A DNA stretch of 64,000 nucleotides from Flavobacterium alvei (lineage in GTDB: Bacteria > Bacteroidota > Bacteroidia > Flavobacteriales > Flavobacteriaceae), in NCBI RefSeq assembly GCF_002920895.1, contig NZ_PQVG01000003.1, positions 186,001-250,000 on the forward strand. The letters run 5' to 3'. The position numbers and the translations under genes are program-made. The notes under the pieces are model-generated. The model made no database searches and was not told the DNA's origin. It saw only the letters and a list, made by a program, of their open reading frames with translations. Positions 7,526 through 17,074 of this stretch are shown here, piece by piece. The number at the start of each line of letters is the position of its first letter. Position 1 is the first letter of the stretch.

Positions 7526-10500
7526 TTATTCTCTGTCTCGACCAAAACGTTCAAACATTTTGATATAGGTGTTGAATACTGGTCGGCTTTTGTTGTACAA
7601 TTGGATGTCGCCACTTTCTTTCATTACGTGCAATAGACTTCTGTAACGTTCGATGTCTGTAATGATGTCAATAGCTAAATCAACTTGGTCAGAAGAGCTT
7701 AAAGTACCGTAATAATTTAAGTTTTCGTTATATTTTCCAATCAATTTTCCAAGAAGTTGTTGTGCTTTTTCTTTTTCACCTATTTGGTAATATCCTTTTG
7801 CGAATGGTTCTACCATTGAATAATAACCAAATTTTTCGACAGGCATTTTTGTTAAAGACAAGTTGATTATATTTTTGGCTTTATCCAATTTTCCTTCGGC
7901 AATTAGTTTGTCCATTAGTCTAGATAAGACAGAACGATAAGAAATGCTGTTTTTTCGAGTTTCAGGGTCGTGATAAATGTCTCCATTGCTATTGCCCCAA
8001 TCCCATTTCATTACAATTCCATACATTTTATCAGCATCAAGACCACCCATATCCATAGGATTTGTGTCTTTGTCAACTTTGGTTTTTATAGGGACTAATT
8101 TGTAAATCATTCCTTCTAATTGGAGGTAGTTTTTCATCCACAAATAATCTTCATCCTCAAATGCACCTGGGCTAAAATAAATAGGTCTTTTCCAATTGTT
8201 GTTAGCTACAAGGTCAAGCATCATCAAACGATTTTTGTATAAGGCATTTCCTTTGATGTCGATGTCGATGTAGGGAACAATAGAATCATTGAATTTCGCA
8301 TCCACCACTTTGTTCTGAATTATATTGTTTTTATCAACTGGAATCCTGATTTTGTTTGTTGGATAGAAATGAATAGTTTGTCCATTTTGCATTTCAACGG
8401 TTGACTTTGGATGTTTAATAAAATTGATAAAATCTTTGATTTCCCATCGGCTTTCTACTTTTTGAATATGAGCTACATAATCAAGTTTGTCTCCAACATA
8501 TTCGTCGTGATTAAATGAAATTGGCAACGGATTCGATTCGTATGTTTTGCTTTTCATTTGATCAATATACCAGTCTGTCATAAACAGACTTGTATTTACA
8601 ATTTTGACATCGGTTCGGATGTGTTCAATTTCTTGTGCATACCAAAGCGGGAACGTATCGTTGTCACCTATGGTAAATAAAATAGCATTTGGATCGCATG
8701 ATTCTAGATATGCTTTGGCCAATGCTGTTGCAGTATATTTCCCAGAACGGTCGTGGTCGTCCCAGTTTTGAAATGCCATAAGAGCAGGAACTGCTAGTAA
8801 ACTTGCACCAATAATAATGGGTCCAGCAATTTTTGGAGCTAAATATTTTTGAATACTTTCATATAATGAATAGACTCCAAAGCCTATCCAAATGGCAAAA
8901 ACATAAAACGATCCAACTAGTGCATAATCTCTTTCGCGAGGTTCAAAAGGTCTTTCGTTGAGGTAAATTTTTAGAGCAAGTCCCATAAATAGGAATAAAA
9001 CTAATAGTACATAAAAGCTTTTTCGATCTCTACTAGCGTGATACATTATTCCTATTAGACCTAAAATTAGGGGTAAAAAGAAATAAACATTGCGTCCTTT
9101 GTTATTTAACACATCCGACGGCAAGTTTTGTTGGGTTCCCAAATGCAATTCGTCAATAAAAGTAATGCCGCTTAGCCAGTTTCCGTCCTGATAATCGTAT
9201 CTTCCTTGAATGTCGTTTTGGCGTCCAACAAAATTCCACATCAAATATCTGAAATACATATAGCCAAATTGATATTCAGCCATAAATCTCAAATTATCAA
9301 ATGTCGAGGGTTTCTCTACAATTAAATAATCGCTGTAGGTTCTTAAGAATTTGACATAGTCGTCATTGTCAAGTTGTTTTTGAGCATAAGCTTTTCTGAA
9401 TTCAACAACCGTTTTTTCGATTTCATTTCTTAACTGTGCTGTTGCTTTTGCTAAATCTTCTTCCGAAAGTTGGTTGGGGTCAACGCCATATTTTGGCAAA
9501 TCCTGTTCGTAAGCATAATCAGGATTTAGTTTAAATTCAGGAGGATTTGTAAAACTAATGTAGCTTGTAATATTCTCACCACTCCATAATCTAGGCAAAA
9601 AGGTTTTTTGATTGTCATCGCTATTTTGTTCAGCATTTTTGAAATTATTTACAATAACATATTTGCCTGTTTTATAATCTCTTTCATAATTGGGAGCCTT
9701 GTCTAAATAAGGATTGTTTTCGTCTAAACCTGCAAAAGCTTCAGTATATTGTGGGCCATAAAACAAGGGGTTTGAACCGTATTGTTCTCTATTATAATAA
9801 GCCAAAACTTCACGCGCATCCGATGGTTTGTTCTCGTTAATTACTGTATTGGCATTAGCACGAATAGGCAGCATCATCCAAGTCGAAAATCCGATTAGGA
9901 TAAAAAGAATGCACAATATAAGAGTGTTGTATTTTATTAGACCTTTAGCTCGAGTGTATTTTAAGCTAAAATAAAAGAACGCAATAAGGAGTAAAACCAC
10001 GAAAATAGTTCCTGAGTCAAATGGCATTCCTAATTCGTTGACCATAAAAACCTCAGTTTTACCAAAAAATGCCATTGTTAAAGGCAATAATAACTTGAAA
10101 ATAAATAATAAAACAGCTACAACAACGATATTGGCAATAATAAAATTTTTGACTGTAACCTCTTTATAGTGTTTGAAATAATATAGAAAACCTATAGCAG
10201 GAATAGTTAATAATGCCATAAAATGAACTCCAAATGTAAGCCCAACCACTAGCGAAATGACTAACAACCATTTATTTCCTTTTGGAGAATCCATATCTTG
10301 TTCCCAACGCAAACCCAGCCAAAAAAGCAAGGCGATGAATAAGGATGCCATTGCATAAACTTCAGCTTCGACTGCACTTGCCCAAAAACTATCGGAAAAA
10401 GTAAAGGCCAATGCACCAACAAAGGAACTGCCAAGAATGGCAATAGCATTGTTTTTATTGATTTCTGAATATTGCGAAATTATTTTTTTCAAAATCATCG

Positions 10501-10798
10501 ATGAAGACCAGCACATAAACAAAATCGTGAAAGCACTTGAAAACACAGACATCATATTTACCATTAAAGCAATATGTTTGTCATCCATCGCAAACATAGC
10601 AAAAAAGGCACCCATCATTTGAAACAAAGGAGCTCCAGGAGGATGTCCCACTTGAAGTTTTGCAGACGTAGCAATGTATTCGCCACAATCCCAAAAACTC
10701 ATCGTTGGTTCAACAGTAAGTGTATAGGTGATTAATGCAATTGCAAATGCGCACCAACCCGTAATTGTATTCCATTTGTTGAAATTAAATGTTGTCAT
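7526..10798 (-). CDS. DUF2723 family membrane protein (putative protein O-glycosyltransferase)
   Basis: 1090 residues. The N-terminal region has the DUF2723 hallmark FWDCGEYIATSAKLQVGHPP and about a dozen transmembrane helices to roughly residue 680. A long soluble part follows (FTIGDNDTFPLWYAQ...) and the C-terminus has TPR-like helices (LDKAKNIINL, GYYQIGEKEKAQQLLGKL). The fold resembles GT-C glycosyltransferases; the human relative TMEM260 is an O-mannosyltransferase. In Bacteroidota this family is widespread and O-mannosylation of secreted proteins occurs, so a role in protein glycosylation is plausible but inferred. It is a single gene with its own terminator. Confidence 0.82.
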   Translation of the reverse strand: MTTFNFNKWNTITGWCAFAIALITYTLTVEPTMSFWDCGEYIATSAKLQVGHPPGAPLFQMMGAFFAMFAMDDKHIALMVNMMSVFSSAFTILFMCWSSSMILKKIISQYSEINKNNAIAILGSSFVGALAFTFSDSFWASAVEAEVYAMASLFIALLFWLGLRWEQDMDSPKGNKWLLVISLVVGLTFGVHFMALLTIPAIGFLYYFKHYKEVTVKNFIIANIVVVAVLLFIFKLLLPLTMAFFGKTEVFMVNELGMPFDSGTIFVVLLLIAFFYFSLKYTRAKGLIKYNTLILCILFILIGFSTWMMLPIRANANTVINENKPSDAREVLAYYNREQYGSNPLFYGPQYTEAFAGLDENNPYLDKAPNYERDYKTGKYVIVNNFKNAEQNSDDNQKTFLPRLWSGENITSYISFTNPPEFKLNPDYAYEQDLPKYGVDPNQLSEEDLAKATAQLRNEIEKTVVEFRKAYAQKQLDNDDYVKFLRTYSDYLIVEKPSTFDNLRFMAEYQFGYMYFRYLMWNFVGRQNDIQGRYDYQDGNWLSGITFIDELHLGTQQNLPSDVLNNKGRNVYFFLPLILGLIGIMYHASRDRKSFYVLLVLFLFMGLALKIYLNERPFEPRERDYALVGSFYVFAIWIGFGVYSLYESIQKYLAPKIAGPIIIGASLLAVPALMAFQNWDDHDRSGKYTATALAKAYLESCDPNAILFTIGDNDTFPLWYAQEIEHIRTDVKIVNTSLFMTDWYIDQMKSKTYESNPLPISFNHDEYVGDKLDYVAHIQKVESRWEIKDFINFIKHPKSTVEMQNGQTIHFYPTNKIRIPVDKNNIIQNKVVDAKFNDSIVPYIDIDIKGNALYKNRLMMLDLVANNNWKRPIYFSPGAFEDEDYLWMKNYLQLEGMIYKLVPIKTKVDKDTNPMDMGGLDADKMYGIVMKWDWGNSNGDIYHDPETRKNSISYRSVLSRLMDKLIAEGKLDKAKNIINLSLTKMPVEKFGYYSMVEPFAKGYYQIGEKEKAQQLLGKLIGKYNENLNYYGTLSSSDQVDLAIDIITDIERYRSLLHVMKESGDIQLYNKSRPVFNTYIKMFERFGRDRE

Positions 10799-10978
10799 AT
10801 TTTGTAAGCAAAAAATTAATTATTTTTCAGATACAAAGAAAATGTTTTTTTATTGAAACATACGTGCATTAACAAAAAATTCCCAAAAAACAGATTCAAC
10901 AAATTTCTCTTTTGGGTAATATGTGTTTAAGGGCGTTAAAATCAATTAAAAAATAATTAAAATAAAATTGGTTAAAAA
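10799..10978. other. intergenic region, no recognised feature
   Basis: AT-rich divergent gap between the DUF2723 gene and the tRNA-Gln promoter. I see no clear minus-strand promoter, hairpin or repeat. Confidence 0.4.
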
Positions 10979-11009
10979 TTTGTAGAAATTAAATTTTGTA
11001 TTAAATTTG
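10979..11009 (+). promoter_or_regulatory. promoter of tRNA-Gln
   Basis: TTTG at 10979-10982 and TAAATTTG at 11002-11009 with a 19-bp spacer, an exact match to the Bacteroidota sigma consensus. Predicted transcription begins near 11016, about 17 bases before the tRNA. Confidence 0.8.
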
Positions 11010-11032
11010 CACTCGCTTAACAGCAATGGAAT

Positions 11033-11103
11033 TGGTCTATGGTGTAATGGTAACACAACTGTTTTTGGTGCAGTCTTTCAAGGTTCGAGTCCTTGTAGAC
11101 CAA
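11033..11103 (+). tRNA. tRNA-Gln (anticodon TTG)
   Basis: A 71-base cloverleaf. The acceptor arms TGGTCTA and TAGACCA pair perfectly. The D arm is GTGT/ACAC, the anticodon stem ACTGT/GCAGT with loop TTTTGGT gives anticodon TTG, and the T arm is CAAGG/CCTTG with TTCGAGT loop. The discriminator base is A and CCA is not encoded, so it must be added after transcription. A consensus promoter lies upstream and a terminator directly downstream, so it is a single-gene unit. Confidence 0.97.
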
Positions 11104-11104
11104 C

Positions 11105-11137
11105 AAAAAACCTCTCAAATTTTTGAGAGGTTTTTTT
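11105..11137 (+). terminator. terminator of tRNA-Gln
   Basis: The stem CCTCTCAAA/TTTGAGAGG is flanked by an A run on the left and seven T on the right, so it can work in both directions. It could also serve the usp gene, which ends at 11170 on the other strand. Confidence 0.9.
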
Positions 11138-11169
11138 ATGCTTAATTGTCAACGAGTTAACTTTGGGAT

Positions 11170-11994
11170 TTAAATTTTGAAAGTTATAACGGGTTTTATG
11201 GCGTGATTAATTAAGTCTTCACTAATACTTCCGTTATAAAAATGCGCCAATCCTGTTCGACCATGAGTACACATACCAATTAAATCGGCATTTACACTTT
11301 TTGCAAAATTAATAATTCCATTTTCGATATTTGTGTCGTTATAGATGTGAGTGGAGTAATTTTCGATATCGAAATGAGCGATAAAATCATTCATGTTTTT
11401 TTCGGTAGCGCTCGTGGTTTTAAAACTGGAAGGCGTACAAATGGTTACTAAAAATAATTTTGAATCGAAAAGTTTTGCAAATTCAAGCATTTTTCGGAAT
11501 GGTTTTCGAGTTTCTTTTAAAAAATCGGAAGCAAAAACAAAGTTGCTTGCTTTAAACTCTTTCACACCTTTTTTGATTACCAAAACTGGAATTTCTGAAT
11601 ATCGAACTATTTTTTCAGTATTAGAACCTACTAATAATTCATTAAATCCCGATGTTCCGTGAGACCCCATTACAATTAAATCGACATCGTTTTTTATACT
11701 TGCATCAACAACTCCTTCATCGACCTTTTTGAATTCGATAGATTCAAGCACTTCAATTCCTTGCAAAAAAGGAGAGTCCATTAATACTTCAAGCTTTTCA
11801 ATAGCTTTGTTTTTAAAAAATACTATCTCAGGAATACTATTAACATTTCCGAAAGCATCACTTGATTGATGTGGTAATTCTAAAAGGTGTAAAAGGATAA
11901 TTTTGAAATTGTTTTTTCGGGCAATTTGAGCGGCTACTTTTAGAGCTTCAATTGAATATTCCGAGAAATCTACAGGTACTAAAATCCGTTTCAT
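11170..11994 (-). CDS. tandem universal stress protein (UspA domains)
   Basis: 274 residues made of two Usp domains (about 1-140 and 145-274). The first starts KRILVPVDFSEYS and carries the ATP-binding pattern G-x2-G-x9-G-S (GSHGTSGFNELLVGS). The second has CTHGRTGLAHFYNGS, where the first glycine of the pattern is replaced by cysteine, so its nucleotide binding may differ. Two-domain Usp proteins of this kind respond to starvation, hypoxia or energy stress in many bacteria; the precise role here is unknown. It is a single gene, convergent with the tRNA. Confidence 0.9.
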   Translation of the reverse strand: MKRILVPVDFSEYSIEALKVAAQIARKNNFKIILLHLLELPHQSSDAFGNVNSIPEIVFFKNKAIEKLEVLMDSPFLQGIEVLESIEFKKVDEGVVDASIKNDVDLIVMGSHGTSGFNELLVGSNTEKIVRYSEIPVLVIKKGVKEFKASNFVFASDFLKETRKPFRKMLEFAKLFDSKLFLVTICTPSSFKTTSATEKNMNDFIAHFDIENYSTHIYNDTNIENGIINFAKSVNADLIGMCTHGRTGLAHFYNGSISEDLINHAIKPVITFKI

Positions 11995-12082
11995 AATAAA
12001 AAGTGTTTAGATTATTGAACAAACAGGACATGAAATTTGGTTGATTAAATTTACAAAATATTTTTAACATGAAACAATCATT

Positions 12083-12111
12083 TTTGATTTATAAAAAAAA
12101 CACTATATTTG
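12083..12111 (+). promoter_or_regulatory. promoter of rimP-nusA-infB
   Basis: TTTG at 12083-12086 and TATATTTG at 12104-12111 with a 17-bp spacer. Transcription should begin near 12118, giving a leader of about 55 bases that contains a terminator-like hairpin. Confidence 0.8.
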
Positions 12112-12140
12112 CACAGTTATTTATTAAAAAACTAGATAAT

Positions 12141-12166
12141 GAGGCACGCAAAGCGTGCCTCTTTTT
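12141..12166 (+). promoter_or_regulatory. terminator-like leader hairpin before rimP (candidate attenuator)
   Basis: A perfect stem GAGGCACGC/GCGTGCCTC with an AAA loop is followed by five T. It lies after the predicted transcription start and 8 bases before the rimP ATG. The usp gene points the other way, so this is not a terminator of an upstream plus-strand gene. Because nusA is in the operon, feedback attenuation is a reasonable inference. Confidence 0.65.
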
Positions 12167-12173
12167 ATAAAAT

Positions 12174-12638
12174 ATGACATTTAAAGATAAAGTAAACGGC
12201 TTAGTAATTGAGGCATTGTTGGAGAAACCTTCTGTTTTTCTGATTGATTTGACAATAACGGATAGTTTTAAAATTATCGTGAATTTAGATGGCGATAATG
12301 GAGTAGCTTTGCAGGATTGTATTGATATAAGTCGTGCAATTGAAAATAATTTGGACCGAGAAGAGCAAGATTTTTCTTTAGAAGTAGCCTCGGTAGGTGT
12401 TGGTTCCCCCTTGAAAATGGTACGCCAATACAAGAAAAATGTGGGTAGAACATTAATAGTAAAATTAGCAACCGAAACAATTGAAGCAGAATTAGTTGAA
12501 GCTAATGATAATTTTATAATTTTGTCATGGAAAGCTAGAGAAGCCAAAAAGCTAGGAAAAGGAAAAGAAACGGTTCAAAAAAGACAAGAAATACCGTACG
12601 TAGAAATAAAAGAAGCAATTGTTACAGTAACATTTTAA
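12174..12638 (+). CDS. rimP: ribosome maturation factor RimP
   Basis: 154 residues, the normal length for RimP, which assists assembly of the 30S ribosomal subunit. Family features include [20 protein letters not shown] and the [24 protein letters not shown] segment, where most species have LEVSSPG before the linker. The C-terminal SH3-like domain follows ([16 protein letters not shown]). It is the first gene of the rimP-nusA-infB operon, 13 bases from nusA. A long open frame on the other strand is a shadow. Confidence 0.95.
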   Translation: MTFKDKVNGLVIEALLEKPSVFLIDLTITDSFKIIVNLDGDNGVALQDCIDISRAIENNLDREEQDFSLEVASVGVGSPLKMVRQYKKNVGRTLIVKLATETIEAELVEANDNFIILSWKAREAKKLGKGKETVQKRQEIPYVEIKEAIVTVTF

Positions 12639-12651
12639 TTAAATAGTTGGC

Positions 12652-13905
12652 ATGGAAAATTTAGCATTAATCGATTCATTTTCAGAGTTTAAAGATGATA
12701 AACTTATTGATCGTGTAACGCTTATGGCGATATTAGAAGATGTGTTTAGAAATGCATTGAAGAAAAAATTTGGATCAGATGATAATTTCGACATCATTAT
12801 CAATCCAGATAAAGGAGATATGGAAATCTGGCAAAGAAGAGTTATCGTTGCGGATGATGATTTAGATTTAGAGCATTTAGAAATTACATTGTCTGACGCT
12901 AGAAAAATTGAGCCTGATTTTGAAATAGGAGAAGAAGTTTCAGAAGAAGTGAAACTAATAGATTTAGGAAGAAGAGCTATTTTAGCATTGCGTCAAAACT
13001 TGATTTCTAAAATTCATGAGCACGATAATACTAATCTTTACAAACAATTTAAAGATTTAATAGGCGAAATTTATACTGCCGAAGTACATCACGTTCGTCC
13101 AAGAGTTGTAATTTTGATTGACGACGAAGGAAATGAAATTGTTTTGCCAAAAGAAAAACAAATTCCATCTGACTTTTTCCGTAAAGGAGATAACGTTCGT
13201 GGAATCATTGAAAGCGTTGAATTAAAAGGAAATAAACCTCAGATAATTATGTCTAGAACTTCAGAAAAGTTCTTAGAAAAATTATTTGAACAAGAAATTC
13301 CAGAAGTTTTTGACGGATTGATTATTGTAAAAAATGTAGTGAGAATTCCAGGCGAAAAAGCAAAAGTAGCTGTAGATTCGTATGACGATAGAATAGATCC
13401 AGTTGGTGCTTGTGTGGGAATGAAAGGATCCCGTATTCACGGAATTGTTCGTGAATTAGGAAACGAAAACATTGATGTTATCAACTATACAAGCAATATT
13501 CAATTGTATATTACTAGAGCATTGAGTCCTGCAAAAGTTTCTTCTATCAAAATAAATGAAGACACAAAAAGAGCGGAAGTGTTTTTGAAATTAGAAGAAG
13601 TTTCTAAAGCAATTGGTAGAGGTGGACACAATATTAAATTGGCAGGTCAATTAACAGGTTATGAGCTTGACGTAATTCGTGAAGGTGATGTTGCGGGTAC
13701 GGTTGCAGATGAAGACGATGTTGAATTAACTGAGTTTTCAGATGAAATTGAAGAATGGGTTATCGAAGAATTTGCAAAAATTGGTTTGGATACAGCAAAA
13801 AGTATCTTGAAACAAGATGTAGATGATTTGGTTAGAAGAACTGACCTAGAAGAGGAAACAATTCTAGATGTAATGAAAATACTAAAAGAAGAATTTGACA
13901 GCTAG
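12652..13905 (+). CDS. nusA: transcription termination/antitermination factor NusA
   Basis: 417 residues: N-terminal RNA-polymerase-binding domain (1-130), S1 domain (about 135-200, GEIYTAEVHHVRPR), and two KH domains with GMKGSRIHGIVRELGNE and GRGGHNIKLAGQLTG. It ends soon after KH2 with a short acidic helix region (LTEFSDEIEEWVIEEF...), so the extra C-terminal repeats of the E. coli protein are absent, as in most non-proteobacteria. NusA binds RNA polymerase and modulates pausing and termination. The gene begins 13 bases after rimP. Confidence 0.97.
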   Translation: MENLALIDSFSEFKDDKLIDRVTLMAILEDVFRNALKKKFGSDDNFDIIINPDKGDMEIWQRRVIVADDDLDLEHLEITLSDARKIEPDFEIGEEVSEEVKLIDLGRRAILALRQNLISKIHEHDNTNLYKQFKDLIGEIYTAEVHHVRPRVVILIDDEGNEIVLPKEKQIPSDFFRKGDNVRGIIESVELKGNKPQIIMSRTSEKFLEKLFEQEIPEVFDGLIIVKNVVRIPGEKAKVAVDSYDDRIDPVGACVGMKGSRIHGIVRELGNENIDVINYTSNIQLYITRALSPAKVSSIKINEDTKRAEVFLKLEEVSKAIGRGGHNIKLAGQLTGYELDVIREGDVAGTVADEDDVELTEFSDEIEEWVIEEFAKIGLDTAKSILKQDVDDLVRRTDLEEETILDVMKILKEEFDS

Positions 13906-13929
13906 TCAATTCTTTAAAAAAATAAATTT

Positions 13930-13966
13930 CAAACCTTATTTTCTTCTCTAGCAGAGAGTTAGTTTG
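13930..13966 (+). repeat. nested inverted repeat in the nusA-infB gap
   Basis: CAAAC and GTTTG enclose TCTCT/AGAGA with an AGC loop. There is no T tract, so it is not a terminator. It sits in the 96-bp gap before infB and might be a processing or translation-control hairpin. Confidence 0.4.
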
Positions 13967-14001
13967 AGGAACAATAAAGAAGGTAATATTAAAAAGGTTT
14001 T

Positions 14002-16908
14002 ATGTCTGAAGAGAAAGTTATTAGAATAAACAAAGTTTTGAGGGAATTAAATATTTCTTTAGAAAGAGCTGTGGAATGTCTTAAAGATAAGGGGGTTTCT
14101 GTTGAATCAAATCCTAACACAAAAATTTCTGAAGCAGAATTCAATATCCTGCAAAATCAATTTGCTGGCGACAAGGGGAATAAAGAGGCTTCCAAAGAAG
14201 TAGGGGAAGAGAAAAGGAAAGAGAAAGAAGCATTGCGTATTGAACGAGAAAAAGAAGTTGAAGACAAACGCAAACAGGATGAAGAGCGTCAAAAAAGTCA
14301 AGAAGTCATCAGAGCTAAGGGTACTATCTCTGGGCCAGTTCACGTTGGAAAAATTGATCTTAATCCAAAAAAAGTAATTCCAACTCCAACACCTGAACCA
14401 GTTGTTGAAAAAACTCCACCACCAGTTCCAGTAGCCGAAATTCCTCAAGCAAAACCTATTCTAAGCGAACCAATTCAAAAAGAGACTCCGTTAAAAGTGA
14501 CTCTTCCAAAAGAACCAGTTCAAGAAAAAGTGATTCCTGAAGCAATAGTGAATAAGCCTGTTGCTGAAGCTAAAGAGATTAAAACGGAAGCTGTAGCTCC
14601 TAAAGCAGCAACTCCTCAAGTAAACGAAGTGCCTGCTGAAGAAACAATCACAACAAAATACCAAAAATTATCTGGTGCTACTTTAACGGGGCAAACCATT
14701 GATTTATCTCAATTTAATAAACCTAAAAAGAAAAAAGAAGAGCCAAAAATCACGCCTAACAAACCCGGAACTCCTGGAGCTCCTGGAAGTGCGGCAAATA
14801 ATGCCAACAAAAATAAAAGAAAAAGGATTGCTCCAAAACCAGGTGCGCCAAGACCACCAGCAACGCCTGGAGTTCCCGGAGCACCAAATCCAAATAAAAT
14901 CACTCCAAATGCTGGAGGTGGTGGAGGATTTAATGCTAACAGAGGTGCAAGACCTGGCTTCGTAAAAGGAGCGAGACCTGCTATTGTTGCTAAAGTTGAG
15001 CCTACCGAAGAAGAAGTTAAAAATCAAATTAGAGAGACTTTAGAGAAACTACAAGGAAAAGGTGGTAAATCGAAAGCAGCAAAATATAGAAGAGATAAAA
15101 GAGATACACACCGTCAAAAGTCCGATGATGAACAAAGAGCATTAGATGAAGGTAGCAAAACCATTAAAGTTACAGAGTTTGTAACTGTTGGTGAAATCGC
15201 TATTATGATGGATGTGCCAATTACTAAAGTGATTGGAACTTGTATGTCACTTGGAATTATGGTTACCATGAATCAGCGTCTTGATGCAGAAACGCTAACC
15301 ATTGTTGCGGATGAATTTGGCTATGAAGTAGAATTTATCACTGTTGATATTGAAGAAGCGATTCAAGTTGTTGAAGACAAAGAAGAAGATTTAGTTTTCA
15401 GAGCTCCTATCGTTACTGTAATGGGTCACGTAGATCACGGTAAAACATCTTTATTGGATTATATTCGTAAGGAAAATGTTATCGCAGGTGAGTCAGGAGG
15501 AATTACACAGCACATTGGTGCTTACGGAGTAACTTTGGAAGACGGTCAAAAAATTGCTTTCCTTGATACACCAGGTCACGAAGCGTTTACCGCAATGCGT
15601 GCGCGTGGTGCTCAAGTTACCGATATCGCTATTATTGTAGTAGCTGCCGATGATGATATTATGCCACAAACCAAAGAGGCCATTTCTCACGCTCAAGCTG
15701 CTGGTGTTCCAATTATATTTGCTATCAATAAGATTGATAAACCAAATGCTAATGTTGAAAAAATAAAAGAAAAATTAGCAGGTATGAATTTATTGGTTGA
15801 AGATTGGGGAGGAAAAATTCAATCACACGATATTTCAGCTAAATTCGGGATGGGTGTTAAAGAATTATTAGAAAAAGTATTATTAGAAGCAGAACTTTTA
15901 GATTTGAAATCTAATCCTAATAAAGCGGCACAAGGAACTGTTGTTGAAGCTTATTTAGATAAAGGGAAAGGATATGTTTCTACCATATTAGTACAACACG
16001 GAACTCTAAGAGTTGGAGATTACATGTTGGCAGGAAAACATCACGGTAAGATTAAAGCGATGCATGATGAACGTGGAAATATTGTTAAAGAAGCTGGACC
16101 TTCTACACCTGTATCTGTATTAGGTTTAGATGGTGCTGCAACTGCTGGTGATAAGTTCAATGTTTTTGAAGACGAAAAAGAAGCCAAACAAATTGCGGCC
16201 AAACGTTCTCAATTGATGCGTGAACAATCTGTTCGTACACAACGACACATTACTTTAGATGAAATTGGACGTCGAATCGCTTTGGGTCAATTTAAAGAAT
16301 TGAACATCATTCTTAAAGGTGACGTAGATGGTTCTGTTGAAGCCTTGTCTGATTCGTTCTCTAAACTTTCGACTGACGAAATCCAAATTAATATTATTCA
16401 TAAAGGAGTTGGAGCGATTACTGAAACCGATGTTATGTTGGCTTCTGCTTCGGATGCGATCATCATTGGATTTAATGTTCGTCCTGCTGGAAATGCAAGA
16501 CAATTAGCCGACAAAGAAGAAATTGATATCCGTTACTATTCTATCATTTACGCCGCAATCGACGACTTGAAAGATGCGATGGAAGGAATGTTGGCACCAG
16601 AAATGAAAGAAGAAGTGCTTGGTACTGCCGAAATTAGAGAGTTGTTTAAAATCTCTAAAGTAGGTACCATTGCAGGATGTATGGTTGTGGATGGAAAAAT
16701 TCTAAGAAATGCCAAAATCAGAATTATTCGCGAAGGTGTTGTGGTTCACACAGGTGAGCTAATCGCCTTGAAACGTTTCAAAGACGACGTGAAAGAAGTT
16801 GCCAAAGGGTACGATTGTGGTATTCAAATAAAAGGATACAACGACATCGAAGAAAGAGACGTTATCGAAGCCTTCCACGAAGTAGCTATCAAAAAGAAAT
16901 TGAAATAA
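14002..16908 (+). CDS. infB: translation initiation factor IF-2
   Basis: 968 residues. An IF2_N domain at the start ([20 protein letters not shown]) is followed by a long low-complexity region to about residue 340, rich in Pro, Lys, Glu and Gly with repeated PGAPG-type runs. The GTPase core has G1 [10 protein letters not shown]3 DTPGHEAF and G4 NKIDKP; the domains that bind initiator tRNA follow ([25 protein letters not shown]). IF-2 brings fMet-tRNA to the ribosome. It closes the rimP operon and has a strong terminator. Confidence 0.97.
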   Translation: MSEEKVIRINKVLRELNISLERAVECLKDKGVSVESNPNTKISEAEFNILQNQFAGDKGNKEASKEVGEEKRKEKEALRIEREKEVEDKRKQDEERQKSQEVIRAKGTISGPVHVGKIDLNPKKVIPTPTPEPVVEKTPPPVPVAEIPQAKPILSEPIQKETPLKVTLPKEPVQEKVIPEAIVNKPVAEAKEIKTEAVAPKAATPQVNEVPAEETITTKYQKLSGATLTGQTIDLSQFNKPKKKKEEPKITPNKPGTPGAPGSAANNANKNKRKRIAPKPGAPRPPATPGVPGAPNPNKITPNAGGGGGFNANRGARPGFVKGARPAIVAKVEPTEEEVKNQIRETLEKLQGKGGKSKAAKYRRDKRDTHRQKSDDEQRALDEGSKTIKVTEFVTVGEIAIMMDVPITKVIGTCMSLGIMVTMNQRLDAETLTIVADEFGYEVEFITVDIEEAIQVVEDKEEDLVFRAPIVTVMGHVDHGKTSLLDYIRKENVIAGESGGITQHIGAYGVTLEDGQKIAFLDTPGHEAFTAMRARGAQVTDIAIIVVAADDDIMPQTKEAISHAQAAGVPIIFAINKIDKPNANVEKIKEKLAGMNLLVEDWGGKIQSHDISAKFGMGVKELLEKVLLEAELLDLKSNPNKAAQGTVVEAYLDKGKGYVSTILVQHGTLRVGDYMLAGKHHGKIKAMHDERGNIVKEAGPSTPVSVLGLDGAATAGDKFNVFEDEKEAKQIAAKRSQLMREQSVRTQRHITLDEIGRRIALGQFKELNIILKGDVDGSVEALSDSFSKLSTDEIQINIIHKGVGAITETDVMLASASDAIIIGFNVRPAGNARQLADKEEIDIRYYSIIYAAIDDLKDAMEGMLAPEMKEEVLGTAEIRELFKISKVGTIAGCMVVDGKILRNAKIRIIREGVVVHTGELIALKRFKDDVKEVAKGYDCGIQIKGYNDIEERDVIEAFHEVAIKKKLK

Positions 16909-16925
16909 AATTTCGATTATTATAT

Positions 16926-16955
16926 AAAAATCCCGAGCAATCGGGATTTTTTTTG
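16926..16955 (+). terminator. terminator of the rimP-nusA-infB operon
   Basis: AAAAATCCCGA pairs with TCGGGATTTTT around a short loop and is followed by a T run. It begins 17 bases after the infB stop. Confidence 0.92.
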
Positions 16956-17001
16956 TTTTAAATGGCAGTTATTGTTTTTCTCAAATAACAGGAATTTTTA
17001 G

Positions 17002-17009
17002 TAGATTTG
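17002..17009 (+). promoter_or_regulatory. -7 element upstream of the orphan lipoprotein
   Basis: TAGATTTG matches TAnnTTTG. The best -33 candidate, TTTC at 16977-16980, has a 21-bp spacer, so this is a moderate prediction. Confidence 0.4.
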
Positions 17010-17074
17010 TTTAGATTCAATTAGAAATAGCACAGAAAGTAATTCTGCACTATTTGTGTAAAATTAAGTTGAAA

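Noticed and set aside
12089-12547. A 152-codon open frame on the minus strand across rimP
   Set aside because: It lies opposite a certain gene, has no family features, and its composition is that of a reverse-strand shadow.
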